Assembly (NCBI GenBank): GCA_002480565.1
Contig: DLCK01000027.1
Location: 12,758-41,576, forward strand
From: Phycisphaerales bacterium UBA7800
GTDB lineage: Bacteria; Planctomycetota; Phycisphaerae; Phycisphaerales; Phycisphaeraceae
Direction of reading: 5' to 3'
Length of the DNA: 28,819 bases
Positions 5,042 through 13,294 of the stretch are shown in pieces (within the stretch, counting starts at the first letter, position 1; each line of letters opens with the position of its first letter). Under the pieces are notes generated by a model that worked only from the letters and a program-made list of their open reading frames with translations, searched no databases and was not told where the DNA came from. The position numbers and the translations under genes are program-made.

Positions 5042-6508
5042 CTACTGTTTCAATCCCTTTGCCACGCCTGGCCCATACGCAGCTAAGCCGACCATGATGT
5101 AGGGGTTGATGCAGACGTCCTGTTGTTCGTAGGCAAATTGCCAGAGGCGTTCGTAGAGTTCGCGTTTGATGGGTTCATACTTTTCGTCAGCGGCAAGATT
5201 GGTGATCTGCTGTGGATCGTTTTGCATGTCATACAACTCGTCGAAATCAAAACCGTTGTAGACCAGATGCCATTTGTCGGTCATCACGCTGCGTTGGATG
5301 CCATAGAGTTCGTTGCCATTGGACTGGGTAAAGATGGTATCACGCCAATCTGTTGGGTGATCACCTTTGAGAAACGGCATGAGGCTTTTGCCATAGATAT
5401 CCGAAGGCGTATCGAGTCCTGCCATCTGCATGAAGGTAGGATGAAAGTCCGCTAGTGAAACGAATGCATCGACGTCCGTGCCAACGACTTGATCGGCAAG
5501 TTGACCGGGCCAACGGATAATCGCGGGCACGTGATAGGCGGACTTAAAACAAGGCAAGCCCTTGCACCAGAGTCCGTGTTCCGCGTTGTAATCCCCATGA
5601 TCCGAGCAGTAAAGCACCATGGTGTCATCTGCCTGCTCATTAGTATCCAAAGCATCCAGCAACATCCCAAAGAGCTCATCTTCCCAACTACAATAGGCCA
5701 GATAGTGTCGAATGGATTCTTTGTGTTCACGCTCCGTCATCTGGTCGAACATGCTACGCGTCCTGCGATAGAGTCCGGGCTTGTCCTCCATGGTGTCGGT
5801 AAAACTCTCAGGCAATACGATGTCATTGATGTCGTACATATCCAGGTAACGCTGGGGCGCAAAGTATGGATCATGCGGCCCCAATGCTCCGACGTACATC
5901 GCCCATGATTTGTTGGCATCCTTTAACTCGCCTAACAACTTGACCGCACCATCGACATGCACTTTGTCATTGCATTTATCTTCATGAACCCCATAGTTGA
6001 AATACTTGTTGTAACCAGGCCGTTGGATTTCACCGTCTGCGCGTGTCGATTCATTGCGTTCTAAGACCTGCGGTTCTCGGATGTAGCGCCCCCATTCATA
6101 GGTCTTGGGACGATCTGGATCCGATGGGCCAGCGGTGACGGAGTGTTCGATCCAGCCTTTGTCTTTGGGGCCTTGAATCGCGCTGACATGCCACTTACCA
6201 AAGTAGTGCAGGTCGTATCCTGCTTCGCTTAGGTCTTCACTCCATAGTCGCGTTCCCGGCGTCAGATCACGTGACAAGGTGTTGCCCACTTGGACATTGT
6301 TCCAGATGCCATGCTTTGATGGATATTGGCCGGTAAAGAAGGTTGCTCGGGATGGACAACAATGCGGCGAGGGGCAATGCGTCTGTGTAAAGCTCAAACC
6401 CTGCTTACGAAATTTATCAATATTGGGTGTATAAGCTTTATTGGGGCCGTAAACCGAAGAAGCCCTTTGCTGATCGGTCATAAAGATGAGAATGTTCGTT
6501 TGTTCCAT
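5042..6508 (-). CDS. Type I (formylglycine) sulfatase, cytoplasmic
   Basis: This 488-aa sulfatase has all main motifs. D12 is in IFMTDQQR (metal). C50-C-P-S-R fits C-x-P-S-R, where C50 is converted to formylglycine by a separate maturase. GKWH is at 104-107 and PHDPY at 211-215, SDHGD at 302-306 gives metal ligands, and a lysine follows in GLWCKG. It hydrolyses sulfate esters, probably on a sugar given the neighbours, but the subfamily cannot be fixed by eye. There is no N-terminal signal peptide. The protein starts directly with the catalytic strand (NILIFMTD), so it should act in the cytoplasm on imported products. GGAG nine bases upstream supports the ATG at 6508. The gene is divergent from the AraC regulator at 6608, and a direct-repeat operator lies between them. 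Confidence 0.9.
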   Translation of the reverse strand: MEQTNILIFMTDQQRASSVYGPNKAYTPNIDKFRKQGLSFTQTHCPSPHCCPSRATFFTGQYPSKHGIWNNVQVGNTLSRDLTPGTRLWSEDLSEAGYDLHYFGKWHVSAIQGPKDKGWIEHSVTAGPSDPDRPKTYEWGRYIREPQVLERNESTRADGEIQRPGYNKYFNYGVHEDKCNDKVHVDGAVKLLGELKDANKSWAMYVGALGPHDPYFAPQRYLDMYDINDIVLPESFTDTMEDKPGLYRRTRSMFDQMTEREHKESIRHYLAYCSWEDELFGMLLDALDTNEQADDTMVLYCSDHGDYNAEHGLWCKGLPCFKSAYHVPAIIRWPGQLADQVVGTDVDAFVSLADFHPTFMQMAGLDTPSDIYGKSLMPFLKGDHPTDWRDTIFTQSNGNELYGIQRSVMTDKWHLVYNGFDFDELYDMQNDPQQITNLAADEKYEPIKRELYERLWQFAYEQQDVCINPYIMVGLAAYGPGVAKGLKQ

Positions 6509-6577
6509 TATATTGTGTCTCCATGCGATAATTCAATTCCTTATTTTAAGCATCAAGACTCAATTAACCATGGCACG

Positions 6578-6606
6578 ATTGGGATACGTTTTGTTAAAAT
6601 TGGGAT
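6578..6606. promoter_or_regulatory. Direct-repeat operator, 21-bp spacing (AraC-type)
   Basis: ATTGGGAT occurs at 6578-6585 and again at 6599-6606, exactly 21 bp apart, placing both copies on the same DNA face as in classical AraC half-site pairs. The second copy overlaps the ribosome-binding region of the regulator starting at 6608, which suggests autoregulation. The pair is also within about 70 bp of the divergent sulfatase start. Confidence 0.5.
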
Positions 6607-6607
6607 C

Positions 6608-7450
6608 ATGGCAACCCGACTTCAAACATACATCAATCAAGCTCAAAGCCAACCCACCGCCACCGGACACCTTCCCGGTGGGCAGATTCGCGTTGGTTGG
6701 ATTAGTGCAAAGAACCAACCTGCCAAGAGGAAATTCCGCATCCTCGACGAGTATCACATGCTCTATCTCATTCGCGGCCAAGGACAATTCGACAGCACCG
6801 CCCTCCCCGCCTGCAAACTCCAACCCGGCAGTCGGATTGATCGTCATCCCAAACTGCCGCACACCATCGTGAGACAGGACATCGACCAGTGGCTGGAATT
6901 TTTCATCACGCTATCCCCATCACTGCACCGCGCGTTCATGGACATGGGCATTCTTAATCCGCAACGCGTCATCAGTCACGTGTCGATCACCACCAGTCTC
7001 ATCAAGGATTGCCTGGTGATGATTGATCATATGCATGCCACGGCTGCCAACACTGACACGGTCAGCCGACTGGTGCATTTGTTTGGGCGCTTTGAACAGA
7101 ACATGCAAGCCAACAACCATCCTGTTCGACTTGCAGATCAGCTTCAACATGCAGTGCATCTTCTGACCGACTTAAGATCGCAACTTACGACACTGCCAGA
7201 CATCGCCAAACAAGTTGGCATGACTTACGAAAACTTCCGCAAGCAGTTTGCCAGAGAGTTTGGGAAAAGTCCGCAGCAATACCGCATCGAACATCGTGTC
7301 GGACAAGCCAAACATCTACTGCTCGAAACCGACATCAGCATTGAATCACTGGCTCAGGAACTTGGATATAACGATGTATTCTGTTTTAGCAGACAGTTCA
7401 AAACCGTGTGTGGCATGGCTCCAACACGATTTCGAAATCAAGCAAATTAA
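6608..7450 (+). CDS. AraC family regulator, sulfatase-adjacent
   Basis: This 280-aa regulator has an N-terminal cupin-like ligand domain (about 15-150; YHMLYLIRGQGQF is the typical strand pair) and a C-terminal double helix-turn-helix (about 180-278). The latter includes LPDIAKQVGMTYENFRKQFA and SIESLAQELGYNDVFCFSRQ, then F-x-x-x-x-G-x-x-P as FKTVCGMAPTRFR. The start at 6608 follows GGGA. A frame open from 6326 runs antisense through the sulfatase gene and is not used. It probably senses a sugar released from the same polysaccharide and controls the divergent sulfatase through the 21-bp direct repeat. Its 3' end is three bases from the convergent phosphatase gene. Confidence 0.88.
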   Translation: MATRLQTYINQAQSQPTATGHLPGGQIRVGWISAKNQPAKRKFRILDEYHMLYLIRGQGQFDSTALPACKLQPGSRIDRHPKLPHTIVRQDIDQWLEFFITLSPSLHRAFMDMGILNPQRVISHVSITTSLIKDCLVMIDHMHATAANTDTVSRLVHLFGRFEQNMQANNHPVRLADQLQHAVHLLTDLRSQLTTLPDIAKQVGMTYENFRKQFAREFGKSPQQYRIEHRVGQAKHLLLETDISIESLAQELGYNDVFCFSRQFKTVCGMAPTRFRNQAN

Positions 7451-7453
7451 TGC

Positions 7454-8344
7454 TCACCCGATTACGCCCATCATTTTCCCCAAGACCTTAAACTGCTTGG
7501 TGAGTGGTTGGCGTTTAGGCTGAACACCATCAGGGGACATGAGCATCATCGTCACATCATCATGATCCATTACCCCACCGGTAAAGGCATGCAGGCGACG
7601 TGTGAGTTGATCGAGTATCCCAGCAGCGTCACTCACATCAAGTGTTGAGACCATGTCAAGCAATCCCGCTTCGCCAAGCATTCTGCCCCCTTGGGGCCTG
7701 GATTCAGTCACGCCATCGGTGTACGTCAAAAGCAAATCATCGGTATCCAGATGCACTGCAAACTGCAGGTAATCCGTATCCGGGATCACGCCAATGGGTA
7801 GGTTTCGAGGGACGTCATCTTGCGGGTGATGTTCGGCATCCAGATAGGTCCAACGCTTATCCGCAGCACGATACAACAGCGGCCGCGGGTGTCCGGCATT
7901 GCACATCACCAGATGCCCAGTCATTGGGATATAGGTTGCAATCAGTGCAGTGATGAAGCGCCCGGCGAGATTTTCTTTTTCAAAATCACGGTTCAATGCG
8001 ACAGCAAGTTTGGTTTGATCCTGCTTGTTGATGTGCTTGCGAAGCATGTGTCGAAAATCGTCCGCCACGTCCGCTGCTGCCGAATCATGCCCGGAGACAT
8101 CAGCCAGGAGAAAGCGTGATATTTTCGCACCCCCGCACATGGATATCAGATACAGATCGCCTCCTCGGTCTGCTGATGCCGGTTCACTACTGACCCAGAC
8201 ATTCATGCCGGTGACGTAAGCTTTGCGATTGATCCGCCGACTCCCACCCCAGACATCAAGACAATCCAGATGATGTGTTGGCTGAGGTATTGCGACCCGC
8301 TGTTGCGGCAAAGGTTCGACGATTGTGGGAGTAAGCTGTGTCAT
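7454..8344 (-). CDS. SpoIIE/PP2C-type serine phosphatase
   Basis: This 296-aa protein carries the metal-dependent SpoIIE/RsbU phosphatase motifs in order: D-R-G-G-D (59-63), DVSGHD (82-87), NAGHP (149-153), YTDGVTE (208-214) and DDVTMM (262-267). There is no PAS, GAF, HAMP or membrane part, only about 40 residues before the catalytic fold (LDVWGGSRRINRKAY), a form I associate with planctomycetes. Its likely substrate is a phosphorylated anti-sigma-factor antagonist, making it part of a partner-switching pathway, though no kinase or antagonist gene is in the window. The last 30 residues are basic. It is divergent from the GH63 gene, with an inverted repeat right at its start codon and no clear ribosome-binding site. 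Control by the factor binding that repeat is plausible. Confidence 0.85.
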   Translation of the reverse strand: MTQLTPTIVEPLPQQRVAIPQPTHHLDCLDVWGGSRRINRKAYVTGMNVWVSSEPASADRGGDLYLISMCGGAKISRFLLADVSGHDSAAADVADDFRHMLRKHINKQDQTKLAVALNRDFEKENLAGRFITALIATYIPMTGHLVMCNAGHPRPLLYRAADKRWTYLDAEHHPQDDVPRNLPIGVIPDTDYLQFAVHLDTDDLLLTYTDGVTESRPQGGRMLGEAGLLDMVSTLDVSDAAGILDQLTRRLHAFTGGVMDHDDVTMMLMSPDGVQPKRQPLTKQFKVLGKMMGVIG

Positions 8345-8381
8345 ATTGGAATAGCATGCAAACCTTGCCAGTTATTCCAAT
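8345..8381. promoter_or_regulatory. 9-bp inverted repeat upstream of sigma-54 promoter
   Basis: ATTGGAATA (8345-8353) and TATTCCAAT (8373-8381) are perfect reverse complements 28 bp apart centre to centre. They lie about 56-92 bases before the predicted sigma-54 start at 8437, within the range where enhancer-binding proteins act, and directly abut the ATG of the divergent phosphatase gene. Confidence 0.4.
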
Positions 8382-8410
8382 GTTACGAAACTTATCAGCA
8401 ACTCCCCCTT

Positions 8411-8426
8411 TGGCACGACTCTTGCA
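8411..8426 (+). promoter_or_regulatory. Consensus sigma-54 (-24/-12) promoter
   Basis: TGGCACG (8411-8417), four bases (ACTC), and TTGCA (8422-8426) match the sigma-54 consensus TGGCACG-N4-TTGCA at every position, with the required 12-base GG-to-GC step. Transcription should start near 8437, giving a leader of about 55 bases before the GH63 ATG at 8492. Such a promoter needs an ATP-dependent enhancer-binding protein, not encoded in this window. Confidence 0.75.
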
Positions 8427-8491
8427 TTATCATATTCGGACATGCAGCGGCGTGTAATTCGAACGTTGACGCAGTAATACAGGCACACCTC

Positions 8492-11239
8492 ATGACCACA
8501 AAAGAAGCAAACCGCCTTAAAGAGTCGCAAGAGCGCACGGAAAACTGGAAACGATGGGGACCGTATCTGGCTGAACGCCAATGGGGGACGGTGCGCGAAG
8601 ATTATTCTGCAGACGGGAATTTCTGGGATCACTTCACCCATGACCAATCTCGCAGCCGAGCCTACCGCTGGGGTGAAGACGGCATCCTGGGCTTTACCGA
8701 TCGTGAATGTCGACTTTGCTTTGCACTGGCGATGTGGAACGGCAAAGACCCGATCCTCAAAGAACGCTACTTCGGTACCAACGGTCACGAAGGTAATCAC
8801 GGCGAAGACGTCAAAGAATATTACAGCTACGATGAAGCGCTTCCAACCTACAGCTATTGCAAGTCCACCTACCTTTACCCGCAGGACGAATACCCCTATA
8901 GCCACATGGTCAAGAAAGCTGTCGAAAGCGGCAAAAACCAACCTGAATACGAGCTGTCAGACACTGCACTTTTTGATGACAACCGCTATTGGGAAATCAC
9001 CGCAGAGTATGGCAAGAAAAGCGCAAACGACATACTCATCGAACTGTCCATCACCAACAAAGGACCGCAGACTGCAACGCTGACACTGCTGCCCACCTTG
9101 TGGTTCCGCAATACGTGGAGTTGGGAATGCAAGCACGAAGGCTGCACGATGAAGCCGTACCTGTATGAACAGAAAAGTCGCTTCGTCGCTGAGCATCAAA
9201 CCCTGGGCCGATTTGAATTAAGCTTCCCCAATACGCCAGACAACAAACGCCCGGTGACCTTGTTTACCGACAATCACACCAACATGAGCAAGCTCTTTGC
9301 TCAAAGCAATTCAACGCGATATGTCAAAGACGCCTTTCACAATTACATCGTCAATGGCAAAAAAAATGCTGTCAATCCAACGCAACAGGGAACCAAAGCA
9401 GCAGCAGTTTACGAATTGACCGCACAAGCAGGTGAGACAATCAAACTGCGTCTGCGTTTACAGCGATCCAACAAAGTTGTCTCCGACGTGCTGGGTGATG
9501 ACTTCACCAAGATCATGGATAAGCGTCGCGCAGACCTGCATGAATATTATCAATCCATCTTGCCTAAGGAGATGCCCGAGGATCACCAACTCATCGCACG
9601 CCAGGCTTATGCGGGATTGTTATTCAGCAAACAGTTTTATCACTACATTGTCGAAGACTGGATACAAGGCGATCCGTCGATTGTCCAACCTCCCGAAGGT
9701 CGGCAGTGGGGTCGCAATCATCAATGGAAGCATCTGTTTAACCGTGACATCATTTCCATGCCCGACAAGTGGGAATTCCCATGGTATGCCTCTTGGGATT
9801 TAGCGTTCCATATGCTGCCCATGGCACAGGTCGATACCGACTTTGCCAAAAAGCAATGTCTGTTATTCCTGCGTGAATGGTACATGCATCCCAACGGGCA
9901 CCTGCCTGCATACGAGATGGACTTGAGTGATGTGAATCCACCAGTACACGCTTGGGCCTGTCGCAGAGTCTACGAAATGGATGCCCAGCGCACCGGTAAG
10001 TCCGACTACGGATTCCTGGCGCGATGCTTCCAGAAGCTGCTTTTGAATTTCACATGGTGGGTCAACCGCAAAGACCACAACGGCAAGAACATCTTCTCCG
10101 GCGGATTCCTGGGGCTCGACAACATCGGCGTCTTTGATCGCTCCTACCTGCCCGTCGACGGTGAACTCGAACAAGCCGATGCCACGGCATGGATGAGTTT
10201 TTTCTGTGCCAACATGTTGTGGATGTCCATGGAACTTGCTGTGCATGACCCAGTCTACGAAGACATGGCCACCAAATTCTTCGAACACTTCGTGCATGTC
10301 TGCGATGCCATTAACCACGAAGGCAAAGGCGGACTCTGGGATGAAGAATTAGGACTGTATCGTGACCAACTACATACCAAGGAAAAGGACATCCCCCTGC
10401 CGGTGCGGTCAATTGTCGGTTTGCTGCCGTTATCAGCAGTGCTGGTGATTGAACAGAAAGCCATCGACAAACTACCGGCATTCAAAAAGCGACTTCATTG
10501 GTTTTTAACCTACCGCAAGGACTTGGCAGGCTATGTCACCTACATGCAGTCGGATGATTCAACCACCAACGACGCACATCGTCTGCTGGCTATCCCATCC
10601 AAAAATCGTCTTGAACGCATGCTTAAACTCATGCTCGATGAGTCGGAATTTTTAAGTCCGTTTGGTATTCGCTCCCTTTCGATTCATCACAAAGAGCATC
10701 CCTATGTGCTCAAATATGAAGACAAAACGTTTGGCGTCGAATATACCCCCGGTGAATCCGACACCTCCATGTTCGGCGGCAACAGCAATTGGCGTGGCCC
10801 GGTCTGGATGCCAATCAATTATCTGTTTATCGAAGCACTTTATAAATACCATCACTTCTATGGTAAGAGCTTCAAAGTCGAATACCCCACCGGTTCAGGT
10901 AACAAACACACCCTCAAACAAATCGCAGACTTACTCTGCCAACGCTTAACTGGCTTGTTCCTTCCCAATGCCGACAAGGTACGCCCCTGCAATCTTGGAT
11001 TAAACAAACTGGCTAATAGCGAACAGTTCAAAGACACTGTCTTCTTCCACGAATACTTCCATGCTGACAGTGGCAAAGGTCTTGGCGCATCCCACCAAAC
11101 CGGATGGACCGCCCTGATCGCTTTGCTGTTACACCAACAAGCAGGCGACCACATCATCTCCTACGCTCATCATGACTCAGCCTGTTTTGATGATGAGAAA
11201 CAGAACAAAGCTATAGACATGGCAGAAGCATCAATGTGA
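8492..11239 (+). CDS. GH63-type glucosidase (MGH1-like), 915 aa
   Basis: This large cytoplasmic-looking enzyme has no signal peptide. It begins with the marker blocks WKRWGPYLAERQWGTVREDY (about 19-38), SRSRAYRWGEDG (53-64) and NHGEDVKEYY (102-111) of the bacterial GH63 group. An N-terminal beta-sandwich (to about 320) precedes a catalytic (alpha/alpha)6 barrel (about 360-890). The barrel contains WYASWDLAFHM (D436 is a candidate catalytic acid), GGNSNWRGPVWMP (762-774) and GASHQTGWTAL (865-875). GH63 members hydrolyse alpha-glucosides such as mannosyl-oligosaccharide caps or glucosylglycerate, and the substrate here is open. The start at 8492 is preferred because the longer frame crosses the sigma-54 promoter. 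It has weak Shine-Dalgarno support. It is divergent from the phosphatase and convergent with the AraC gene (9 bp apart). Confidence 0.85.
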   Translation: MTTKEANRLKESQERTENWKRWGPYLAERQWGTVREDYSADGNFWDHFTHDQSRSRAYRWGEDGILGFTDRECRLCFALAMWNGKDPILKERYFGTNGHEGNHGEDVKEYYSYDEALPTYSYCKSTYLYPQDEYPYSHMVKKAVESGKNQPEYELSDTALFDDNRYWEITAEYGKKSANDILIELSITNKGPQTATLTLLPTLWFRNTWSWECKHEGCTMKPYLYEQKSRFVAEHQTLGRFELSFPNTPDNKRPVTLFTDNHTNMSKLFAQSNSTRYVKDAFHNYIVNGKKNAVNPTQQGTKAAAVYELTAQAGETIKLRLRLQRSNKVVSDVLGDDFTKIMDKRRADLHEYYQSILPKEMPEDHQLIARQAYAGLLFSKQFYHYIVEDWIQGDPSIVQPPEGRQWGRNHQWKHLFNRDIISMPDKWEFPWYASWDLAFHMLPMAQVDTDFAKKQCLLFLREWYMHPNGHLPAYEMDLSDVNPPVHAWACRRVYEMDAQRTGKSDYGFLARCFQKLLLNFTWWVNRKDHNGKNIFSGGFLGLDNIGVFDRSYLPVDGELEQADATAWMSFFCANMLWMSMELAVHDPVYEDMATKFFEHFVHVCDAINHEGKGGLWDEELGLYRDQLHTKEKDIPLPVRSIVGLLPLSAVLVIEQKAIDKLPAFKKRLHWFLTYRKDLAGYVTYMQSDDSTTNDAHRLLAIPSKNRLERMLKLMLDESEFLSPFGIRSLSIHHKEHPYVLKYEDKTFGVEYTPGESDTSMFGGNSNWRGPVWMPINYLFIEALYKYHHFYGKSFKVEYPTGSGNKHTLKQIADLLCQRLTGLFLPNADKVRPCNLGLNKLANSEQFKDTVFFHEYFHADSGKGLGASHQTGWTALIALLLHQQAGDHIISYAHHDSACFDDEKQNKAIDMAEASM

Positions 11240-11248
11240 TTAGGAGTT

Positions 11249-12157
11249 TCAACCTTTGCGGTAGGTTCCAGGCGTCATATTGGTGAGGCGTTTAAAAAGT
11301 CTGGAAAAATAGATCGCATCCTGGTACCCGACGGCTTGGGCGATGGCGGTGAGTTTATCATCGGTGTGTCTTAGCAAATGCTTGGCACGTTCGATGCGAA
11401 TCGACTGCACGTAGTCCATGGGAGTCAAACCATATTGTTGACAAAAAACACGGGCAAGGTGTTCGTAGCTGTGACCGATGCTCGCAAGTAACGGGCGGAT
11501 GGCGATGCTGCCTGCTTGCTGGGACATGGTTTGATCCAACAGACAGCGGACTTTGTGGGCCAGGATTGCCTGTCGATTTTGTGGACGTGTCGATTGTTCG
11601 TGCGAATCGAGTAGTCGGATAAGCAGTTCAAGTAACACGCCCCGCCCTGCCAAACGTTCGTGAGTTTGATCATTGCCAAGCATCAGACTCAATCGCGTCA
11701 TCAACTCTAAACAGACTAAAGGTGATGACACTGCACCATGGATTACGCCATTGGGCACAAAGTCCGGTGCATGGCGATAGCGTTGACGTTTGGGTCTTGC
11801 TGGATGAAAAGTCATCACCGGTGTATTGGGTTTGGCAGGTTGATATTGCCAATCAAAATGTGCATAGCTTCGACGGCCATTTTCCAGGCATGTGGTGGTA
11901 TGCCAATGCCCCGGCGGGATGATGATGAAACTATGCTCCGGGCAATCGTAACCCATATCATCAACGAGAAGCCGATAGTGTCCGCGTTCAAATAGAACCA
12001 ACTGGTGATCATAAATCACACGATTGGGTTCAACCCAGCCGGCCGATGTATCCATTTGCCCGCAAAGTCCGCCGATGGGAAAACCATCAGGCTCTGCACT
12101 TGGGCAGGGCGCAATCCGAGTTAGCCATGTTGTTGAGGGCCGAGCCATTAATATCAT
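11249..12157 (-). CDS. AraC family regulator of dehydrogenase pair
   Basis: This 302-aa protein has a cupin-type ligand domain (about 50-150; FIIIPPGHWHTTT is the metal-site-like turn) and a C-terminal AraC double HTH (about 205-302). The HTH includes IRPLLASIGHSYEHLARVFC and LTAIAQAVGYQDAIYFSRLF, then FKRLTNMTPGTYRKG. Starts at 12157 and 12148 are both ATG. Neither has a clear ribosome-binding site, so the choice is open. It is divergent from the dehydrogenase/epimerase pair at 12260-14122 and most likely activates it in response to a sugar. Its end lies 9 bp from the end of the convergent GH63 gene, so it could also respond to products of that enzyme. Confidence 0.87.
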   Translation of the reverse strand: MILMARPSTTWLTRIAPCPSAEPDGFPIGGLCGQMDTSAGWVEPNRVIYDHQLVLFERGHYRLLVDDMGYDCPEHSFIIIPPGHWHTTTCLENGRRSYAHFDWQYQPAKPNTPVMTFHPARPKRQRYRHAPDFVPNGVIHGAVSSPLVCLELMTRLSLMLGNDQTHERLAGRGVLLELLIRLLDSHEQSTRPQNRQAILAHKVRCLLDQTMSQQAGSIAIRPLLASIGHSYEHLARVFCQQYGLTPMDYVQSIRIERAKHLLRHTDDKLTAIAQAVGYQDAIYFSRLFKRLTNMTPGTYRKG

Positions 12158-12178
12158 TATAGACTAACAAACAGTCAT

Positions 12179-12229
12179 ATTTACCCCATTTTAAAATCAA
12201 TTTACTGATCTATAGTGTCATAAACGACA
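12179..12229 (+). promoter_or_regulatory. Candidate activator-dependent promoter region
   Basis: TATAGT (12211-12216) is a usable -10 box, but the base stretch 17 positions upstream (ATTTTA) is a poor -35. ATTTAC occurs twice, at 12179 and 12200, exactly 21 bp apart and next to the weak -35, the geometry of an AraC-type activator site. A small dyad TGTC-N6-GACA lies at 12216-12229. The repeats are only six bases long, so chance is a real alternative. Confidence 0.3.
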
Positions 12230-12259
12230 TCAATACCTATTCATCACAGGAGACATCGC

Positions 12260-13261
12260 ATGCAAGCCACCGCATTGGTATGTGATCAGGATCAGACATT
12301 TGAACTTAAGACCGTCATCCTGCCGAAGCTCGGGCCGGATCAGATCATGCTCAAGACGTCTTACTCGGGCGTGAGCATTGGTACGGAGTTCGCCCTGATC
12401 CGCAATAAAATTTCATGGGGTCCATTCCCCATCGTCACCGGCTACATGGCGACCGGTATCGTCGAGCAGATCGGCGAACAAGTCAGCGATGTCAAAGTCG
12501 GCGACAAGGTTTTTGTGCGTGGTAATGTCCCCCTGAAACTTGAAGACGGCACCGACGTTTCGCCGGTAACAGGCACGCACTGCTCGCACATCATCACCAC
12601 CGTCGGAGGCACACATGGCGCGGGCATCCTCCCAGATGACGCGCCCATGGAACAAGCGAGCATGTTCGTCATGCCTGCTGTGGGATACTACGGCGTGGAT
12701 ATGTCAGAGCCCAAACTCGAGGACACCGTGGTCGTCTACGGCTGCGGACTCATCGGCCAGGGCGTGATTGCTGCCTGCTCCATGCGAGGATGCAAAGTCA
12801 TTGCCATCGACGTGCAGGATAGACAATTGCAAATGGCAAAAATCATGGGCGCGGACGTATTGATCAATGCTGCAAAAACTGATGCATTAACCCAACTGAA
12901 TACAATCTCTCAAGGCGGTGCGGATGTCGTCTTTGAATGTACCGGCATCCCAACACTGGTGGATACTGCCCTGTCGCTATGTAAACGTGATGGCAAATTT
13001 GTCTGGCAAGGTAACTACGGCCAAGCGCCTATCAACTTCAAATTCCTCGTCCCCCATGGCAAACGCCTTAAAACATTCTTCCCATGTGACGACGGTTACC
13101 TGCCCTTTAGACATGCGGTGATCAAACACATGAGCCAAGGCATTTTGCCATGGGATAAATTAATCACTCATCGCATCAAAGCGGATCAAAGTCCAGGCAT
13201 GTATGACCGAATCAACCGTGGCGACAAAGACATCATCGGCGTCACGATTGACTGGTCGTAA
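12260..13261 (+). CDS. Zinc-less medium-chain dehydrogenase/reductase
   Basis: This 333-aa protein belongs to the medium-chain dehydrogenase/reductase superfamily. The N-terminal GroES-like part is residues 1-140. The nucleotide-binding Rossmann part carries GCGLIGQG (161-168), ending its second strand with D (AIDVQD), which favours NAD over NADP. The catalytic-zinc cysteine normally near residue 38 is absent: the segment reads SGVSIGTEF, and the usual G-H-E block reads GYMATG (61-66). No four-cysteine structural zinc site is visible. It should therefore act without zinc, like the BchC and quinone-reductase branches. Likely substrates are a polyol or sugar derivative. AGGAG upstream of the ATG supports the start. 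It is followed after 33 bp by an epimerase/dehydratase gene, so the two should be an operon. Confidence 0.82.
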   Translation: MQATALVCDQDQTFELKTVILPKLGPDQIMLKTSYSGVSIGTEFALIRNKISWGPFPIVTGYMATGIVEQIGEQVSDVKVGDKVFVRGNVPLKLEDGTDVSPVTGTHCSHIITTVGGTHGAGILPDDAPMEQASMFVMPAVGYYGVDMSEPKLEDTVVVYGCGLIGQGVIAACSMRGCKVIAIDVQDRQLQMAKIMGADVLINAAKTDALTQLNTISQGGADVVFECTGIPTLVDTALSLCKRDGKFVWQGNYGQAPINFKFLVPHGKRLKTFFPCDDGYLPFRHAVIKHMSQGILPWDKLITHRIKADQSPGMYDRINRGDKDIIGVTIDWS

Positions 13262-13294
13262 CCTATTATTACTCGAAAAATCAGGAACTTTATC

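Noticed and set aside
5123..5908. Plus-strand frames inside the sulfatase gene
   Set aside because: They are antisense to conserved sulfatase motifs, without ribosome-binding sites or recognisable domains.
6326..6607. N-terminal extension of the AraC regulator
   Set aside because: It would be translated antisense through the sulfatase active-site region and across the operator. The protein aligns as a normal AraC member from 6608.
8270..8491. N-terminal extension of the GH63 gene
   Set aside because: It crosses the phosphatase start and the consensus sigma-54 promoter. The conserved protein starts near 8492.
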